From positions 1-46,497 of the forward strand of contig NZ_CAMIAN010000017.1 in the NCBI RefSeq assembly GCF_946221155.1: a stretch of 46,497 nucleotides of DNA, written 5' to 3'. The DNA comes from an uncultured Corynebacterium sp. Lineage in GTDB: Bacteria > Actinomycetota > Actinomycetes > Mycobacteriales > Mycobacteriaceae. A program made the position numbers and the translations under genes. Position 1 is the first letter of the stretch. Each line of letters starts with the position of its first letter. The notes under the pieces were generated by a model that saw nothing but the letters and a program-made list of their open reading frames with translations, searched no databases and was not told the DNA's origin. Below, one piece after another: positions 8,359 to 16,236 of this stretch.

Positions 8359-9696
8359 CTAGAAGGACAGATTGTTCCGCAGCTCCCACGGCGTGATCTG
8401 CGACTGGTACTCGTACCATTCGCGCCACTTGTTACGTAGGAAGAACTCAAATACGTGCTCGCCGAGGGCATCGGCAACTAGCTCGGAACGCTCCATCTCC
8501 CGCAGAGCACTGTTCAAATCCGAGGGAAGATCCTTATAGCCTGCGGCAATGCGCTCACGGCGGGTCATGCGGGAGACATCCTCCTCCGCCGGGTTCGGTA
8601 GCTCGTAGCCCTCCTCGATGCCCTTCAAACCTGCGGCCAGCAGCACCGAATAGGCCAGGTAGGGGTTGCAGGCGCTATCCGGGGAGCGGACCTCCACGCG
8701 GCGGGAAGCCGCCTTGTTCTGCGTGTACATCGGCAGGCGCACCATCGCCGAGCGGTTCGACGCACCCCACGCCGCCGCGCGCGGAGCCTCATCGCCGGAC
8801 GTAATCCGCTTGTAGGAGTTCACCCACTGGTTCGTCACCGCCGTGATCTCCGGGGCGTGCTCCAGGATGCCCGCGATGAAAGACTTCGCGGTGCCCGACA
8901 GGCGCAGCTCATCATCCGGGTCGTGGAAAGCGTTATTCTCCCCCTCGAACAGGGACATGTGGGTGTGCATCGCAGAACCCGCGTGCTCATGGAAAGGCTT
9001 AGGCATGAACGTCGCTGCCACGCCATTGCGGCGGGCGACCTGCTTAATCAGGTAACGGAAAGTCATCACGTTATCCGCCATCGTCAGGGCATCGGCGTAG
9101 CGCAGGTCGATCTCCTGCTGCCCCGGCGCGTTCTCGTGGTGAGAGAACTCCACCGAAATACCCATGTGCTCCAGCGCGCTAATAGCGTGGGCGCGGAAGG
9201 CAGGCGCGTCGTCGGTGACCGCCTGGTCGAAGTATCCGCCGTTATCCGTCGGCACCGGCGGATAACCCTCCGTCTCCAGTTCCTTAACCAGGAAAAACTC
9301 GATCTCCGGGTGCACATAACAGCTGAAGCCCTGATCCGCGGCGGCTTTCATCTGGCGGCGCAATACCTGGCGTGGATCCGCCCAGGAAGGGGTGCCATCC
9401 GGCATCGCAATGTCGCAGAACATGCGCGCCGACAAAGCTCCATCATCCGATTTAAACGGGAAAATCTGGAACGTCGACGGGTCCGGCTGCGCAATCGTGT
9501 CCGATTCTGCGATACGGGAGAATCCCTCAATCGCCGAGCCGTCGAAGCCAATGCCCTCCTGGAAAGCCCCCTCTAGTTCCGCTGGCACCACCGCCACGGA
9601 CTTGAGGTACCCCTGGATATCCGTGAACCAAAGGCGAACAAAGCGGATGTCGCGTTCTTCCAGCGTGCGCAGAACATATTCCTGTTGGCGATTCAT
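8359..9696 (-). CDS. glnA2: Glutamine synthetase, type I-alpha-like (GlnA2)
   Basis: Glutamine synthetase makes glutamine from glutamate, ammonia and ATP. The chosen ATG gives 445 residues starting MNRQQEYVLRTLEERD, as in corynebacterial GlnA2. Visible motifs are IGFDGSAIEGF (substrate loop), VHPEIEFFLVKE (metal ligands), HAGSAMHTHMSL (ATP/metal) and NRSAMVRLP, with the arginine-rich RRVEVRSPD. The C-terminal adenylylation tyrosine motif of GSI-beta (NLYDLP-type) is not seen, so it is probably not itself a GlnE target. Longer in-frame starts at 9705 and 9780 exist. The ATG at 9696 is preferred because a TACAAT box sits exactly 7 bases upstream. glnE follows. Confidence 0.95.
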   Translation of the reverse strand: MNRQQEYVLRTLEERDIRFVRLWFTDIQGYLKSVAVVPAELEGAFQEGIGFDGSAIEGFSRIAESDTIAQPDPSTFQIFPFKSDDGALSARMFCDIAMPDGTPSWADPRQVLRRQMKAAADQGFSCYVHPEIEFFLVKELETEGYPPVPTDNGGYFDQAVTDDAPAFRAHAISALEHMGISVEFSHHENAPGQQEIDLRYADALTMADNVMTFRYLIKQVARRNGVAATFMPKPFHEHAGSAMHTHMSLFEGENNAFHDPDDELRLSGTAKSFIAGILEHAPEITAVTNQWVNSYKRITSGDEAPRAAAWGASNRSAMVRLPMYTQNKAASRRVEVRSPDSACNPYLAYSVLLAAGLKGIEEGYELPNPAEEDVSRMTRRERIAAGYKDLPSDLNSALREMERSELVADALGEHVFEFFLRNKWREWYEYQSQITPWELRNNLSF

Positions 9697-9703
9697 GTCC
9701 CCC

Positions 9704-9709
9704 ATTGTA
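9704..9709 (-). promoter_or_regulatory. Candidate -10 box TACAAT for a leaderless glnA2 mRNA
   Basis: On the minus strand TACAAT is followed by 7 bases and then the glnA2 ATG, the geometry of a leaderless transcript. The GGGGGAC between box and ATG could alternatively act as a weak ribosome binding site if transcription starts further up. The -35 region is poor. Confidence 0.5.
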
Positions 9710-9781
9710 GGAGTTCGCGGCCCGGCTGCGCCCCCGTTTGCACTAGTCGAAGGTTGAGCGGTTGGAGCTATGGGCGTCACC

Positions 9782-9787
9782 TAGAAT
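9782..9787 (+). promoter_or_regulatory. Candidate -10 box TAGAAT for a leaderless panB mRNA
   Basis: TAGAAT is followed by 7 bases (AAACAGC) and the panB ATG at 9795, with no Shine-Dalgarno sequence. It decides the panB start against an upstream in-frame start at 9762, which lies before the box. It mirrors the glnA2 promoter on the other strand, about 70 bases away. Confidence 0.5.
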
Positions 9788-9794
9788 AAACAGC

Positions 9795-10646
9795 ATGACT
9801 GCAACATCTGGAACATCGGGCTCCACCCCCACCGGCTACCTAGTCCCCACTAAGAAGGTGCGCATTGCCGACCTGAAGGCGCGCAAGGGCACGGGCGAGC
9901 CGTTCGCGATGCTGACCGCCTACGACTACTCCACCGCCGTCGCGTTCGCCGAGGCGGGCGTGGAGATCATGCTGGTCGGCGATTCTGCCGCGAATGTGGT
10001 GTTTGGTTACGACGCCACCCAGCGCATCAGCATGGACGAGATGGTTTACCTGACAGCCGCCGTCGTCCGCGGAGCCGGCAACGCCGCTGTGGTTGCCGAC
10101 CTGCCCTTCGGCACCTATGAGGCTTCGGATGAGCAGGCCGTGAAGGCCGCCACCGAGATGCTGCATCGCACGGGCGCGCACGCGGTGAAGATCGAAGGCG
10201 GGGTGCGGATTGCGGATCGCATTCGCGCTATTACTGACGCCGGCATCTCCGTCTGTGCGCACATCGGCTTTACTCCGCAGTCCGTCAACCAGCTGGGCGG
10301 TTTCAAGGTGCAGGGCCGCGGGGCTGGCGCGGAGCAGCTGCTGGCCGATGCCCGCGCCGTGCAGGAAGCCGGTGCCGACATGGTTGTCCTGGAGATGGTG
10401 CCCGCGGACGTGGCTGCTTCCGTGACCAAGGAACTGGACATCCCGACGATTGGCATTGGCGCAGGTCCGGACTGCGATGGTCAGGTTCTGGTGTGGCACG
10501 ACATGGCTGCATTCCCGGCCGGTGGGCACCGTCCGCGTTTCGCCAAGCAGTGGGCTTCGGTGGGTTCGGATCTGACCGCCGCCGCGGCTGCCTACAAGCG
10601 AGAGGTTGCTACGGGCGAGTTCCCGGCGCAGGAGCACTGCTTCTAA
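9795..10646 (+). CDS. panB: 3-methyl-2-oxobutanoate hydroxymethyltransferase PanB
   Basis: PanB transfers a hydroxymethyl group from methylene-tetrahydrofolate to ketoisovalerate, the first committed step of pantothenate and CoA synthesis. The 283-residue barrel protein shows MLTAYDYSTA, IMLVGDSAANVVFGY (Mg-binding Asp in GDS), VVADLPFGTYE, HAVKIEGG, ICAHIGFTPQ-like VCAHIGFTPQ, and PTIGIGAG, all standard for the family. The start is ATG (MTATSGTSGS). panC is not beside it, unlike in many actinobacteria where panBC form an operon. The 3' end is followed by a GC-rich inverted repeat without a T-run and then by a 130-bp repeat element. Confidence 0.97.
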   Translation: MTATSGTSGSTPTGYLVPTKKVRIADLKARKGTGEPFAMLTAYDYSTAVAFAEAGVEIMLVGDSAANVVFGYDATQRISMDEMVYLTAAVVRGAGNAAVVADLPFGTYEASDEQAVKAATEMLHRTGAHAVKIEGGVRIADRIRAITDAGISVCAHIGFTPQSVNQLGGFKVQGRGAGAEQLLADARAVQEAGADMVVLEMVPADVAASVTKELDIPTIGIGAGPDCDGQVLVWHDMAAFPAGGHRPRFAKQWASVGSDLTAAAAAYKREVATGEFPAQEHCF

Positions 10647-10738
10647 CCTGGGCGGCCTGGCCCGCCCTCCACCAGTCACACCAGCCCCACGGGTCACTCT
10701 GACATCCTTCGAGCGGGCTGGCGCCGCCTCATAAACCA

Positions 10739-10868
10739 CTAAATGTCGCAAAAGTGGGAATTCGTCTTCCCGAAAAAATTTTTCCAGAAACTACAATTGC
10801 CCTGACCTGCAATTTTGCAGTAACTGCAATCGTTGCCAATAACGTTTTACCATTTTAACGACATTTAG
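10739..10868 (-). repeat. 130-bp intergenic element, copy A (reverse orientation)
   Basis: This element is bounded by CTAAATGTCG on the left and CGACATTTAG on the right, a perfect 10-bp terminal inverted repeat with partial pairing further in. Read on the minus strand it aligns to copies B and C without gaps: CGTTATTG falls at the same offset as in copy B, and GGTCAGGG starts at element position 62 as in both. No coding sequence is apparent and it is AT-richer than its flanks. It lies between the convergent ends of panB and the orphan membrane protein gene. No target-site duplication is visible. Confidence 0.7.
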
Positions 10869-10882
10869 CGCGCCAGCCACCA

Positions 10883-11575
10883 CTAGCTTCGCCCAGAAAT
10901 GTAAACCTTAAGCCGAACCGGCATGCCGTCGCCAGGCGAGTTTTCTAAATCCATCCCTATACTTTCTCGAATATATTCTGGCCTCTCCCCAAAATGAAAA
11001 TGGGGATTTAAACTAAACTCTTTCCCTCCCTTAACAGCATGAACACCGGAATCCACATAGCCGCCGCAGAGGATTGACCTCTCATGCTTGTCATCCCCTT
11101 GATCCCTACATCCCACAAGGTCATACTGCATTAACTCTGGGTCACTAGACAAAGCGTCTTGGACCTCTCGATGGTACTTCTCCAAAAATGTCTTCTTGGT
11201 GTGGTCCATTCTCACAGTGTTCATTGGGGAATCTTCCGTCACCATGGGAACCGCCCTCCCGTTCCCATATTTATCCAGCGCGTAGATCCTGGAGGATATT
11301 CCACCCGGGAACAGCACTAATTTGAAGGACAACGGAACAGAAATCACGTATATCGCAAAGGACAGAGCAAAGATAACTGCCCACATACGGGATTGTCTGC
11401 CGGGGTTCTTTTTTCTCCAGACCGCTCTGGAAATCAAAATTATGATTGCCGCCCAGGCCATAATGCTGGACAGAACAGTAAAGAGAATCAACCCGTGAAA
11501 GATGAGATCTAAGACATTAGCCCCTGGGGCAACGTCCGAGACGTCAAAAGTCCGATAGAAAACATCTATGTCCAC
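10883..11575 (-). CDS. Hypothetical membrane protein, low-GC orphan
   Basis: I do not recognise this family. The chosen GTG start (VDIDVFYRTFDV) gives 230 residues and follows a purine-rich GAGGGGGAAAG about 4 bases upstream; a longer frame upstream is only the shadow of the DUF202 gene. Two membrane helices lie at about residues 20-50 and 60-90, separated by a basic loop (RAVWRKKNPGRQSR). The rest, about 130 residues, would be outside or peripheral. It has two cysteines (in VGCRDQ and ILCGGY) and a HFHFGE motif. Codon use is clearly AT-richer than the neighbours, suggesting later acquisition. The neighbouring 130-bp element lies just beyond its 3' end. Confidence 0.6.
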   Translation of the reverse strand: MDIDVFYRTFDVSDVAPGANVLDLIFHGLILFTVLSSIMAWAAIIILISRAVWRKKNPGRQSRMWAVIFALSFAIYVISVPLSFKLVLFPGGISSRIYALDKYGNGRAVPMVTEDSPMNTVRMDHTKKTFLEKYHREVQDALSSDPELMQYDLVGCRDQGDDKHERSILCGGYVDSGVHAVKGGKEFSLNPHFHFGERPEYIRESIGMDLENSPGDGMPVRLKVYISGRS

Positions 11576-11673
11576 CAGCTTTCCCCCTCTATTCTCACTG
11601 CACACAGCGGCACACCTTGAACGGTGTGCTTTATCACCACTTAGGACAGTACAACAATGCTGGGCGGTTGGGG

Positions 11674-12051
11674 CTAGATGGCGTCCAGAATAACGAAGAT
11701 GGCGGCGACCACGCCGCAGATCAGGACCGCCGCAGTCACCGCCACGACCGATCCGACGTTGGCGGTGAGGCGTTCGGCGCGCAGGCCGGCGCTGAACCGC
11801 AGGTAGCGGCGCCTTTGGGTCAGCAGAATCAGCGCTGCGAGCAGCACCAACACTCCTGTGGCGGGCAGGACGATCACACCGTAGCGGCCGATCCACCGGA
11901 ACAGCATCGCGCTGACGACCAACAGCGCCAACAAGGTACGCTGCCACGACAGGCTGGTACGTTCCGGCTGAAGTCCAAGGTCAGAGTGCGGCCGCTCGGG
12001 AGCCTCCCGCGCTGCCCCACGCGCCTCCCGCGCAGCCTGTGGGCGCGTCAC
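11674..12051 (-). CDS. DUF202 family small membrane protein
   Basis: A 125-residue protein with an acidic/basic N-terminus and three membrane helices. The family signature is the LQPERTSLSWQRTLLALLV start of helix 1 (R-T-x-L-x-W-x-R-T). The second helix includes GVIVLPATGVLVLLAALILL and the third is at the C-terminus. Function of DUF202 proteins is unknown. The GTG start directly abuts the stop of the previous gene (TAAGTG), so the two are translationally coupled and probably form a heteromeric membrane complex (inference). Confidence 0.8.
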   Translation of the reverse strand: MTRPQAAREARGAAREAPERPHSDLGLQPERTSLSWQRTLLALLVVSAMLFRWIGRYGVIVLPATGVLVLLAALILLTQRRRYLRFSAGLRAERLTANVGSVVAVTAAVLICGVVAAIFVILDAI

Positions 12052-12501
12052 TTACAGCTCCATCCCAAAGTCGCCGAAGATCACAAACCCCAACACAATC
12101 GCGCAGGCCACCACGGCAACACCCGCCAGAAAGGGCACAATCGCGGGCACGGGCAGAGCCTTTCCTGTCCGCATGGCACGCTCCACGCGCAGCCACCGCA
12201 CCGCCGCCCCCAAGCCGATCAGCATGCCGACGATCAGCACCAACACAGCTGCGGCACTCCACAGATGCTCGGGCACATTCGGCGAGCGGAACGCCTCCAG
12301 CGCCACCCCGCCAGCCAGAAACGCCAGGCTGGTGCGGATCCACGCCAGGAAGGTGCGCTCGTTCGCCAGAGTGAAGCGCGGGTCCGGCTCCGTCCCCTCC
12401 GGCAGCAGGGTGCGCGCCAGCCACGAACGCTCTGCCTCGTCGCCTACGCGATCGTCCGCGCCGCTCCCGCCGCCCGCACTCCCGGACCCCTTAGTCGTCA
12501 T
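12052..12501 (-). CDS. DUF202 family membrane protein (YidH-like)
   Basis: A 149-residue protein with a Gly/Ser-rich N-terminus, then DPRFTLANERTFLAWIRTSL, the DUF202 signature, and three membrane helices ending in GFVIFGDFGMEL. The ATG at 12501 (MTTKGSGSAGG) is chosen because it overlaps the end of the SPOR gene by 11 bases, as expected within an operon; an upstream in-frame start exists but lies inside that gene. It pairs with the second DUF202 gene directly downstream. Confidence 0.8.
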   Translation of the reverse strand: MTTKGSGSAGGGSGADDRVGDEAERSWLARTLLPEGTEPDPRFTLANERTFLAWIRTSLAFLAGGVALEAFRSPNVPEHLWSAAAVLVLIVGMLIGLGAAVRWLRVERAMRTGKALPVPAIVPFLAGVAVVACAIVLGFVIFGDFGMEL

Positions 12502-12679
12502 CTTCCGCGTCGTACTCCTCAGCCTCCTTAGTGCGCTGCTGCGCGGTCGCGATGGCAGCCTCGGCCTCCTCGCGCGAGTCGTAGGGCCCCATGCGGCTAT
12601 CCCACGCACTGTCCTTGCCCTGGCTCACCTGGCCGGTCTTCGTGTCGTAGTACCACTTCTGCGCATCATTTTCGCTCAT
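12491..12679 (-). CDS. Small SPOR-like domain protein
   Basis: A 62-residue soluble, acidic protein: KWYYDTKTGQVSQGKDSAWD then RMGPYDSREEAEAAI, ending in an acidic tail. This small family is common in actinobacteria and is usually annotated as SPOR domain-containing; the role is unknown, and peptidoglycan binding is doubtful without an export signal. It is the first gene of a three-gene cluster with two DUF202 genes, overlapping the second by 11 bases. Confidence 0.75.
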   Translation of the reverse strand: MSENDAQKWYYDTKTGQVSQGKDSAWDSRMGPYDSREEAEAAIATAQQRTKEAEEYDAEDDD

Positions 12680-12717
12680 AAGGTCATGTGTACCACACGC
12701 ACCGGACAGCCCCCGTC

Positions 12718-14268
12718 CTAATCGGCAGGCCAGGCGAAGCGTACCTTCCTCGCTGCGGGCTCGGCTTCGATCAGGGTTACTTTAACTGTTGACGCCTCGT
12801 CTGGGCCGCCCACACAAGTCGTCAAGATAGGCGGCTCCTCGACCAGGATTTTCGCCTTGTCTCCACCGTCGCTGTTGAGCACAGTTGCGTTGAAGTTCTG
12901 GCCCACCCACGGTTGCAAGACGACCGCCTCGGTGAGATTCAGGCAGGCGCGGTCGACGGCGCTGGCCGTCTGGCCACTGGATTTCATGGTGCTGAGAACT
13001 TGGTCGACGTTGGCAGTCACCCACTGCGGTATGGGCTGGGAGCTGGCGATCGCCAGACAGATTTCCGTGGCGAAGCGGTCCACCAACCGGCGCAGGGGTG
13101 CGGTGACGTGCGCGTAGTGGCCGCCGATGCCGGCGTGGATGCTGGGCTCCGTACCGTCCGTGCCATCTGCGCCGTCTGCACCGCCTGCGCCACCGGCTTG
13201 GCTCCCGCCAGCCAAGCCGAACTGCTGGTACCCCGCCCCGCGCAGGAGGCTTTGCGCGTCGCGCATGAGTGCCATGCCACGCGGCGTGGAGGCGTCAACA
13301 TCAGCGAGCAATTCCCCGATCGGGCGGCCGGAGCGATCGAACCCCAAGGCGTGCGCGGAGTGATCGAAGGCCGCGATTTCCTTGTCTCCGGCGGGTGGCA
13401 GGGTGCGCAGGATGCCCACGCCCGCGCGGACCATCATCTCGCCGGCGCACATGCCGGCCAGTAAGGACAGCTCGGAGTTGAAGTCGTTCATCTCCTGACG
13501 ATCGTCGATGCCCAGCACGTAGCGCTCGGCACCATCGTCATCCTGGGTACGTTCCACTGAGATTGAGGGCAAGCGCAAATTGATGGCCTTGCGCCGCAGG
13601 TCAGAGCGCTGGCGCGCCCGGCCAACCTCCGGCAACTGGGCGATGGCGGGATGCAGCGTGCCGCCGTGCATGTCCGTCTCGACCTCGGTGTAGTCGAAGC
13701 GCTTCACGGAGCGGATCAGCGCGCGGTACACGGTGAAATCTGCAACCTCACCGTCAGCCCGCAGCAGAATATCCCACACCACGGCGGGGCGGGTCTGGTC
13801 CGGCAGCAGCGAGGCGCTGCCCTCCGAGAGTTCCGCCGGGTGCAGACGGGTCGGCTCATCGGGCAGGTACATCGTCTGGCCGCGCTGCAGTGATTCCGCC
13901 ATCAGCGGCCCGGCCGGATCCACGAAGGCGCCGACGTCCGCGATGGCGTACAGCACGCGCCACCGGGCCGCGCCGTCGCCGGCCGCACCGTCGCAACCCA
14001 CGCCGCCAGCATCGCCCGCGCCAGCGCCGTCGCCGCCAGCACCAGCGCCACCACCCGGCGCGTCCTGAATGTTCACCGCCTGGTCCAGGTCCATCGAACC
14101 CGCAGGGTCGATCGTCACAAATGGAACATCCCGCAGGTCGCGGCGCTGGTCGGCGTGCCGGTCGGTGGCCTGCAGTGCGTCGGCGTGAACGTCCTCCGGG
14201 AAGCGTTCCGGCAGCTTGAACTCCTCGGCGATTGCGCGGAAGTTCAGCTCGGCGGCGAAAAGTTTCAT
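12718..14268 (-). CDS. RNB-domain ribonuclease (RNase II/R family, compact form)
   Basis: A 516-residue protein whose core is the RNB exoribonuclease domain. FVTIDPAGSMDLDQA carries the catalytic aspartates (D-x5-D-x-D type), followed by YAIADVGAFV and YLPDEPTRLHP, with GIGGHYAHVTAPLRRLVDRF towards the C-terminus. Classical RNase II/R flank this domain with cold-shock and S1 RNA-binding domains; here only about 45 residues precede the RNB core and about 90 short, beta-rich residues follow it. A Gly/Ala/Asp-rich insert lies near residues 69-97 and another near 350-365. The product would degrade RNA 3' to 5', but the RNA-gripping parts are reduced. Confidence 0.85.
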   Translation of the reverse strand: MKLFAAELNFRAIAEEFKLPERFPEDVHADALQATDRHADQRRDLRDVPFVTIDPAGSMDLDQAVNIQDAPGGGAGAGGDGAGAGDAGGVGCDGAAGDGAARWRVLYAIADVGAFVDPAGPLMAESLQRGQTMYLPDEPTRLHPAELSEGSASLLPDQTRPAVVWDILLRADGEVADFTVYRALIRSVKRFDYTEVETDMHGGTLHPAIAQLPEVGRARQRSDLRRKAINLRLPSISVERTQDDDGAERYVLGIDDRQEMNDFNSELSLLAGMCAGEMMVRAGVGILRTLPPAGDKEIAAFDHSAHALGFDRSGRPIGELLADVDASTPRGMALMRDAQSLLRGAGYQQFGLAGGSQAGGAGGADGADGTDGTEPSIHAGIGGHYAHVTAPLRRLVDRFATEICLAIASSQPIPQWVTANVDQVLSTMKSSGQTASAVDRACLNLTEAVVLQPWVGQNFNATVLNSDGGDKAKILVEEPPILTTCVGGPDEASTVKVTLIEAEPAARKVRFAWPAD

Positions 14269-14370
14269 GACACCAAGAGTGGCACAACCAACCCGCCCCG
14301 GCCACGCAGGAAACCCACGCCCAGCCGAGTAACCAAACGAGCGCCCCCAACCCCGAAAAAATTTTTGCGC

Positions 14371-14835
14371 CGAGACGGCCTATGAGCCGGATTCTGTCCT
14401 ATCCCCTGCCGACTCCGCTGCACCGCGTGGGCACGCGAAGTAGGCGTGGGACGAGGCGATCATCCATCTGAGCCCACCATTGCTGGTGGCTTCAAGCGGC
14501 CTACCTGCTCATTGTTGGGCGGGCAGCCCTAGAGCTACGCCGCACGCTGGTGCACCATCTGGGATGGCGCGCGTGCGGGCACCTTGACCTTGCTCCCGGT
14601 GGGGTTTACCTAGCCACCCCAGTCGCCTGGGGTGCTGGTGCGCTCTTACCGCACCTTTTCACCCTTACCCGCGCGTGGCGGGCGGTTTGTTTTCTGTGGC
14701 ACTGTTCCCGCGGGTCGCCCCGGGTTGCTGTTAGCAACCACCGTTGCCCTGTGGAGTCCGGACTTTCCTCCGCGCCCGGCCTGCCCCGTGTACAGGGTGG
14801 TTCCGTGCGCCGCGATCGCCCGACCGTCTCGACAA
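14371..14835 (-). ncRNA. rnpB: RNase P RNA
   Basis: The catalytic RNA of RNase P, which trims tRNA 5' ends. On the minus strand it begins about CGAGACGGTCGGGCGATCGC and contains the diagnostic GAGGAAAGTCCGGACTCC about 65 bases in, then GGGTAAACCCCACCGG-type and ACAGAATCCGGCTCATAGGC near the 3' end. The 5' GAGACGG pairs with the 3' CCGTCTC to close the molecule. Just beyond the 3' end lies CAAAAATTTTTTCG, an AT-rich run that may assist termination. Ends are approximate to a few bases. Confidence 0.95.
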
Positions 14836-14841
14836 GGCTTA

Positions 14842-14847
14842 ACTCTA
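14842..14847 (-). promoter_or_regulatory. Candidate -10 box TAGAGT for rnpB
   Basis: On the minus strand TAGAGT ends about 7 bases before the RNase P RNA 5' end and overlaps the stop codon of the upstream RNase H gene. The -35 region lies in that gene's last codons and is weak. Confidence 0.4.
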
Positions 14848-16203
14848 GCGCACGGTTTCTCCATCGAGGAAGTGCGTATCGTTGACCCTTCGCACTACGG
14901 CGCTGTCTTTGTTGCTGCCCTTACTATTGACGCCCACTTCTCCCCCGGAACCTTCTGAACCATCTGGGAAGATCTCGATGACGCTCAAGCCTGCCAGGTC
15001 TAGGTGCAGCGTGCGGTACAGTGCGCCGCTTGCACACAGGGCGTGGCGCAGGATGGATTTGATGGGCGTGACGTGGCTGACCAGTACGACGTCCTCGCCT
15101 GGGTGATTGCGGGCCACGTCGCGGAGGAAGGGGCGCACGCGGGCGAGCACGTCGTCGGGACTTTCACCTCCGCTGGGGGCGGCGGAGCTATCCCAGAAGC
15201 AGGCGTGGTGCTCGAGCGGGAATTCGTCCATGACCTCGGCGAAGGTGCGGCCTTCCCAGTCTCCGAAGTTCATCTCGATCAGGGCTTCGGTCACGTGAAC
15301 GCGCGGCTTGGCAGCTAGCGCCTCAGCCACGGCCTCCGCGGTCTGGCGGGTGCGCTTCAGCGGGGAGCTGTAGATCGCCACCGGGCCAGCGCTGCTTCCC
15401 GCACCGGCGCTGCCACCAGCGCCGCCCGCCAGCTGTCCGGCCACGTAGGCCGCAGCCCGGCGGGCCTGCTCGCGCCCGTGGGAGGTCAGCTCCGGGTCGG
15501 AAAGCCCGGAAAACTGCTTCTGCACGCTCATCTCCGTCTGCCCGTGACGCAGCACCCACAGGCGGGTCGGCTTCCCGCCTGGGTGCCATTCCGGCGCGCT
15601 CGCGGCATCGGTCACGGCCTCCGCGCCGGCACAAGCACACCCCGACGCAGCATCCGCGCCCGTGCTCTCCTTGCCCGCAACGCCCGAAGCCCCTGCATCC
15701 GCCGGCGCGACATTCGCGCCAGCCTCGGCTGAGTCGGCGGCGGGTTGGAACGAGAGGGCGTCATCAAACCAGCGACCCCCAATCCCATCATCCATAGCGC
15801 GGTTGGCCAGCTCGTCGGCGCGCTTGTTCTGCGCGCGCGGCACCCAGTTGTAGGTGACGGCGGCGAGGGTCGCCTCGAGTTCCTTGACTCGCGCGGCCAG
15901 AGGCTTCATGTCGGGGTGCTTGATCTTCCAGCGGCCGCTCATCTGCTCGACGACGAGCTTGGAATCCATGCGCACCTGGATCTCCAGGTCCGCGGCGGCC
16001 ACCCCGCGCATCTTCGCCACCTCGATGGCCAATTCCAGGGCGTTAATCAGTCCCTGGTACTCCGCCACATTATTCGTGGCCTTGGCAATGAACTCCCAGC
16101 GTGCGGCTACTTCCTGGTCACCCTCCAGTACCGAACTGCCACATCCGGCGATGCCCGGGTTACCACGGGATCCTCCGTCGCATTCCACGTCTAAACGCAT
16201 CAT
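14845..16203 (-). CDS. Bifunctional RNase HI / histidine phosphatase
   Basis: A 452-residue two-domain protein as in mycobacterial Rv2228c. The N-terminal RNase HI domain (about 1-140) shows DVECDGGSRGNPG, NNVAEYQGLINAL and VRMDSKLVVEQMSG, giving the catalytic D-E-D set that cuts RNA in RNA-DNA hybrids. A linker of about 70 residues rich in Ala, Gly and Asp (with GCACAG) follows. The C-terminal phosphoglycerate-mutase-like domain starts LWVLRHGQTEMS (RHG catalytic histidine) and has LIEMNFGDWEGRT and VVLVSHVTPIKSIL (second His). It is the last gene after nif3-like and zinc-ribbon genes; rnpB follows with its promoter inside the gene's end. In mycobacteria the phosphatase domain is linked to alpha-ribazole phosphate dephosphorylation. 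Confidence 0.93.
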   Translation of the reverse strand: MMRLDVECDGGSRGNPGIAGCGSSVLEGDQEVAARWEFIAKATNNVAEYQGLINALELAIEVAKMRGVAAADLEIQVRMDSKLVVEQMSGRWKIKHPDMKPLAARVKELEATLAAVTYNWVPRAQNKRADELANRAMDDGIGGRWFDDALSFQPAADSAEAGANVAPADAGASGVAGKESTGADAASGCACAGAEAVTDAASAPEWHPGGKPTRLWVLRHGQTEMSVQKQFSGLSDPELTSHGREQARRAAAYVAGQLAGGAGGSAGAGSSAGPVAIYSSPLKRTRQTAEAVAEALAAKPRVHVTEALIEMNFGDWEGRTFAEVMDEFPLEHHACFWDSSAAPSGGESPDDVLARVRPFLRDVARNHPGEDVVLVSHVTPIKSILRHALCASGALYRTLHLDLAGLSVIEIFPDGSEGSGGEVGVNSKGSNKDSAVVRRVNDTHFLDGETVR

Positions 16204-16236
16204 TCATCACCCTCGTTCTGTCGTCTTCAGGCCACT

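Noticed and set aside
9840..10751. 303-residue minus-strand frame opposite panB
   Set aside because: Shadow of panB; His/Arg/Gly-rich with no plausible fold.
11617..12531. 304-residue plus-strand frame opposite the DUF202 cluster
   Set aside because: Its Gln/His/Arg-rich composition is typical of an antisense frame; the minus-strand genes have clear families and helices.
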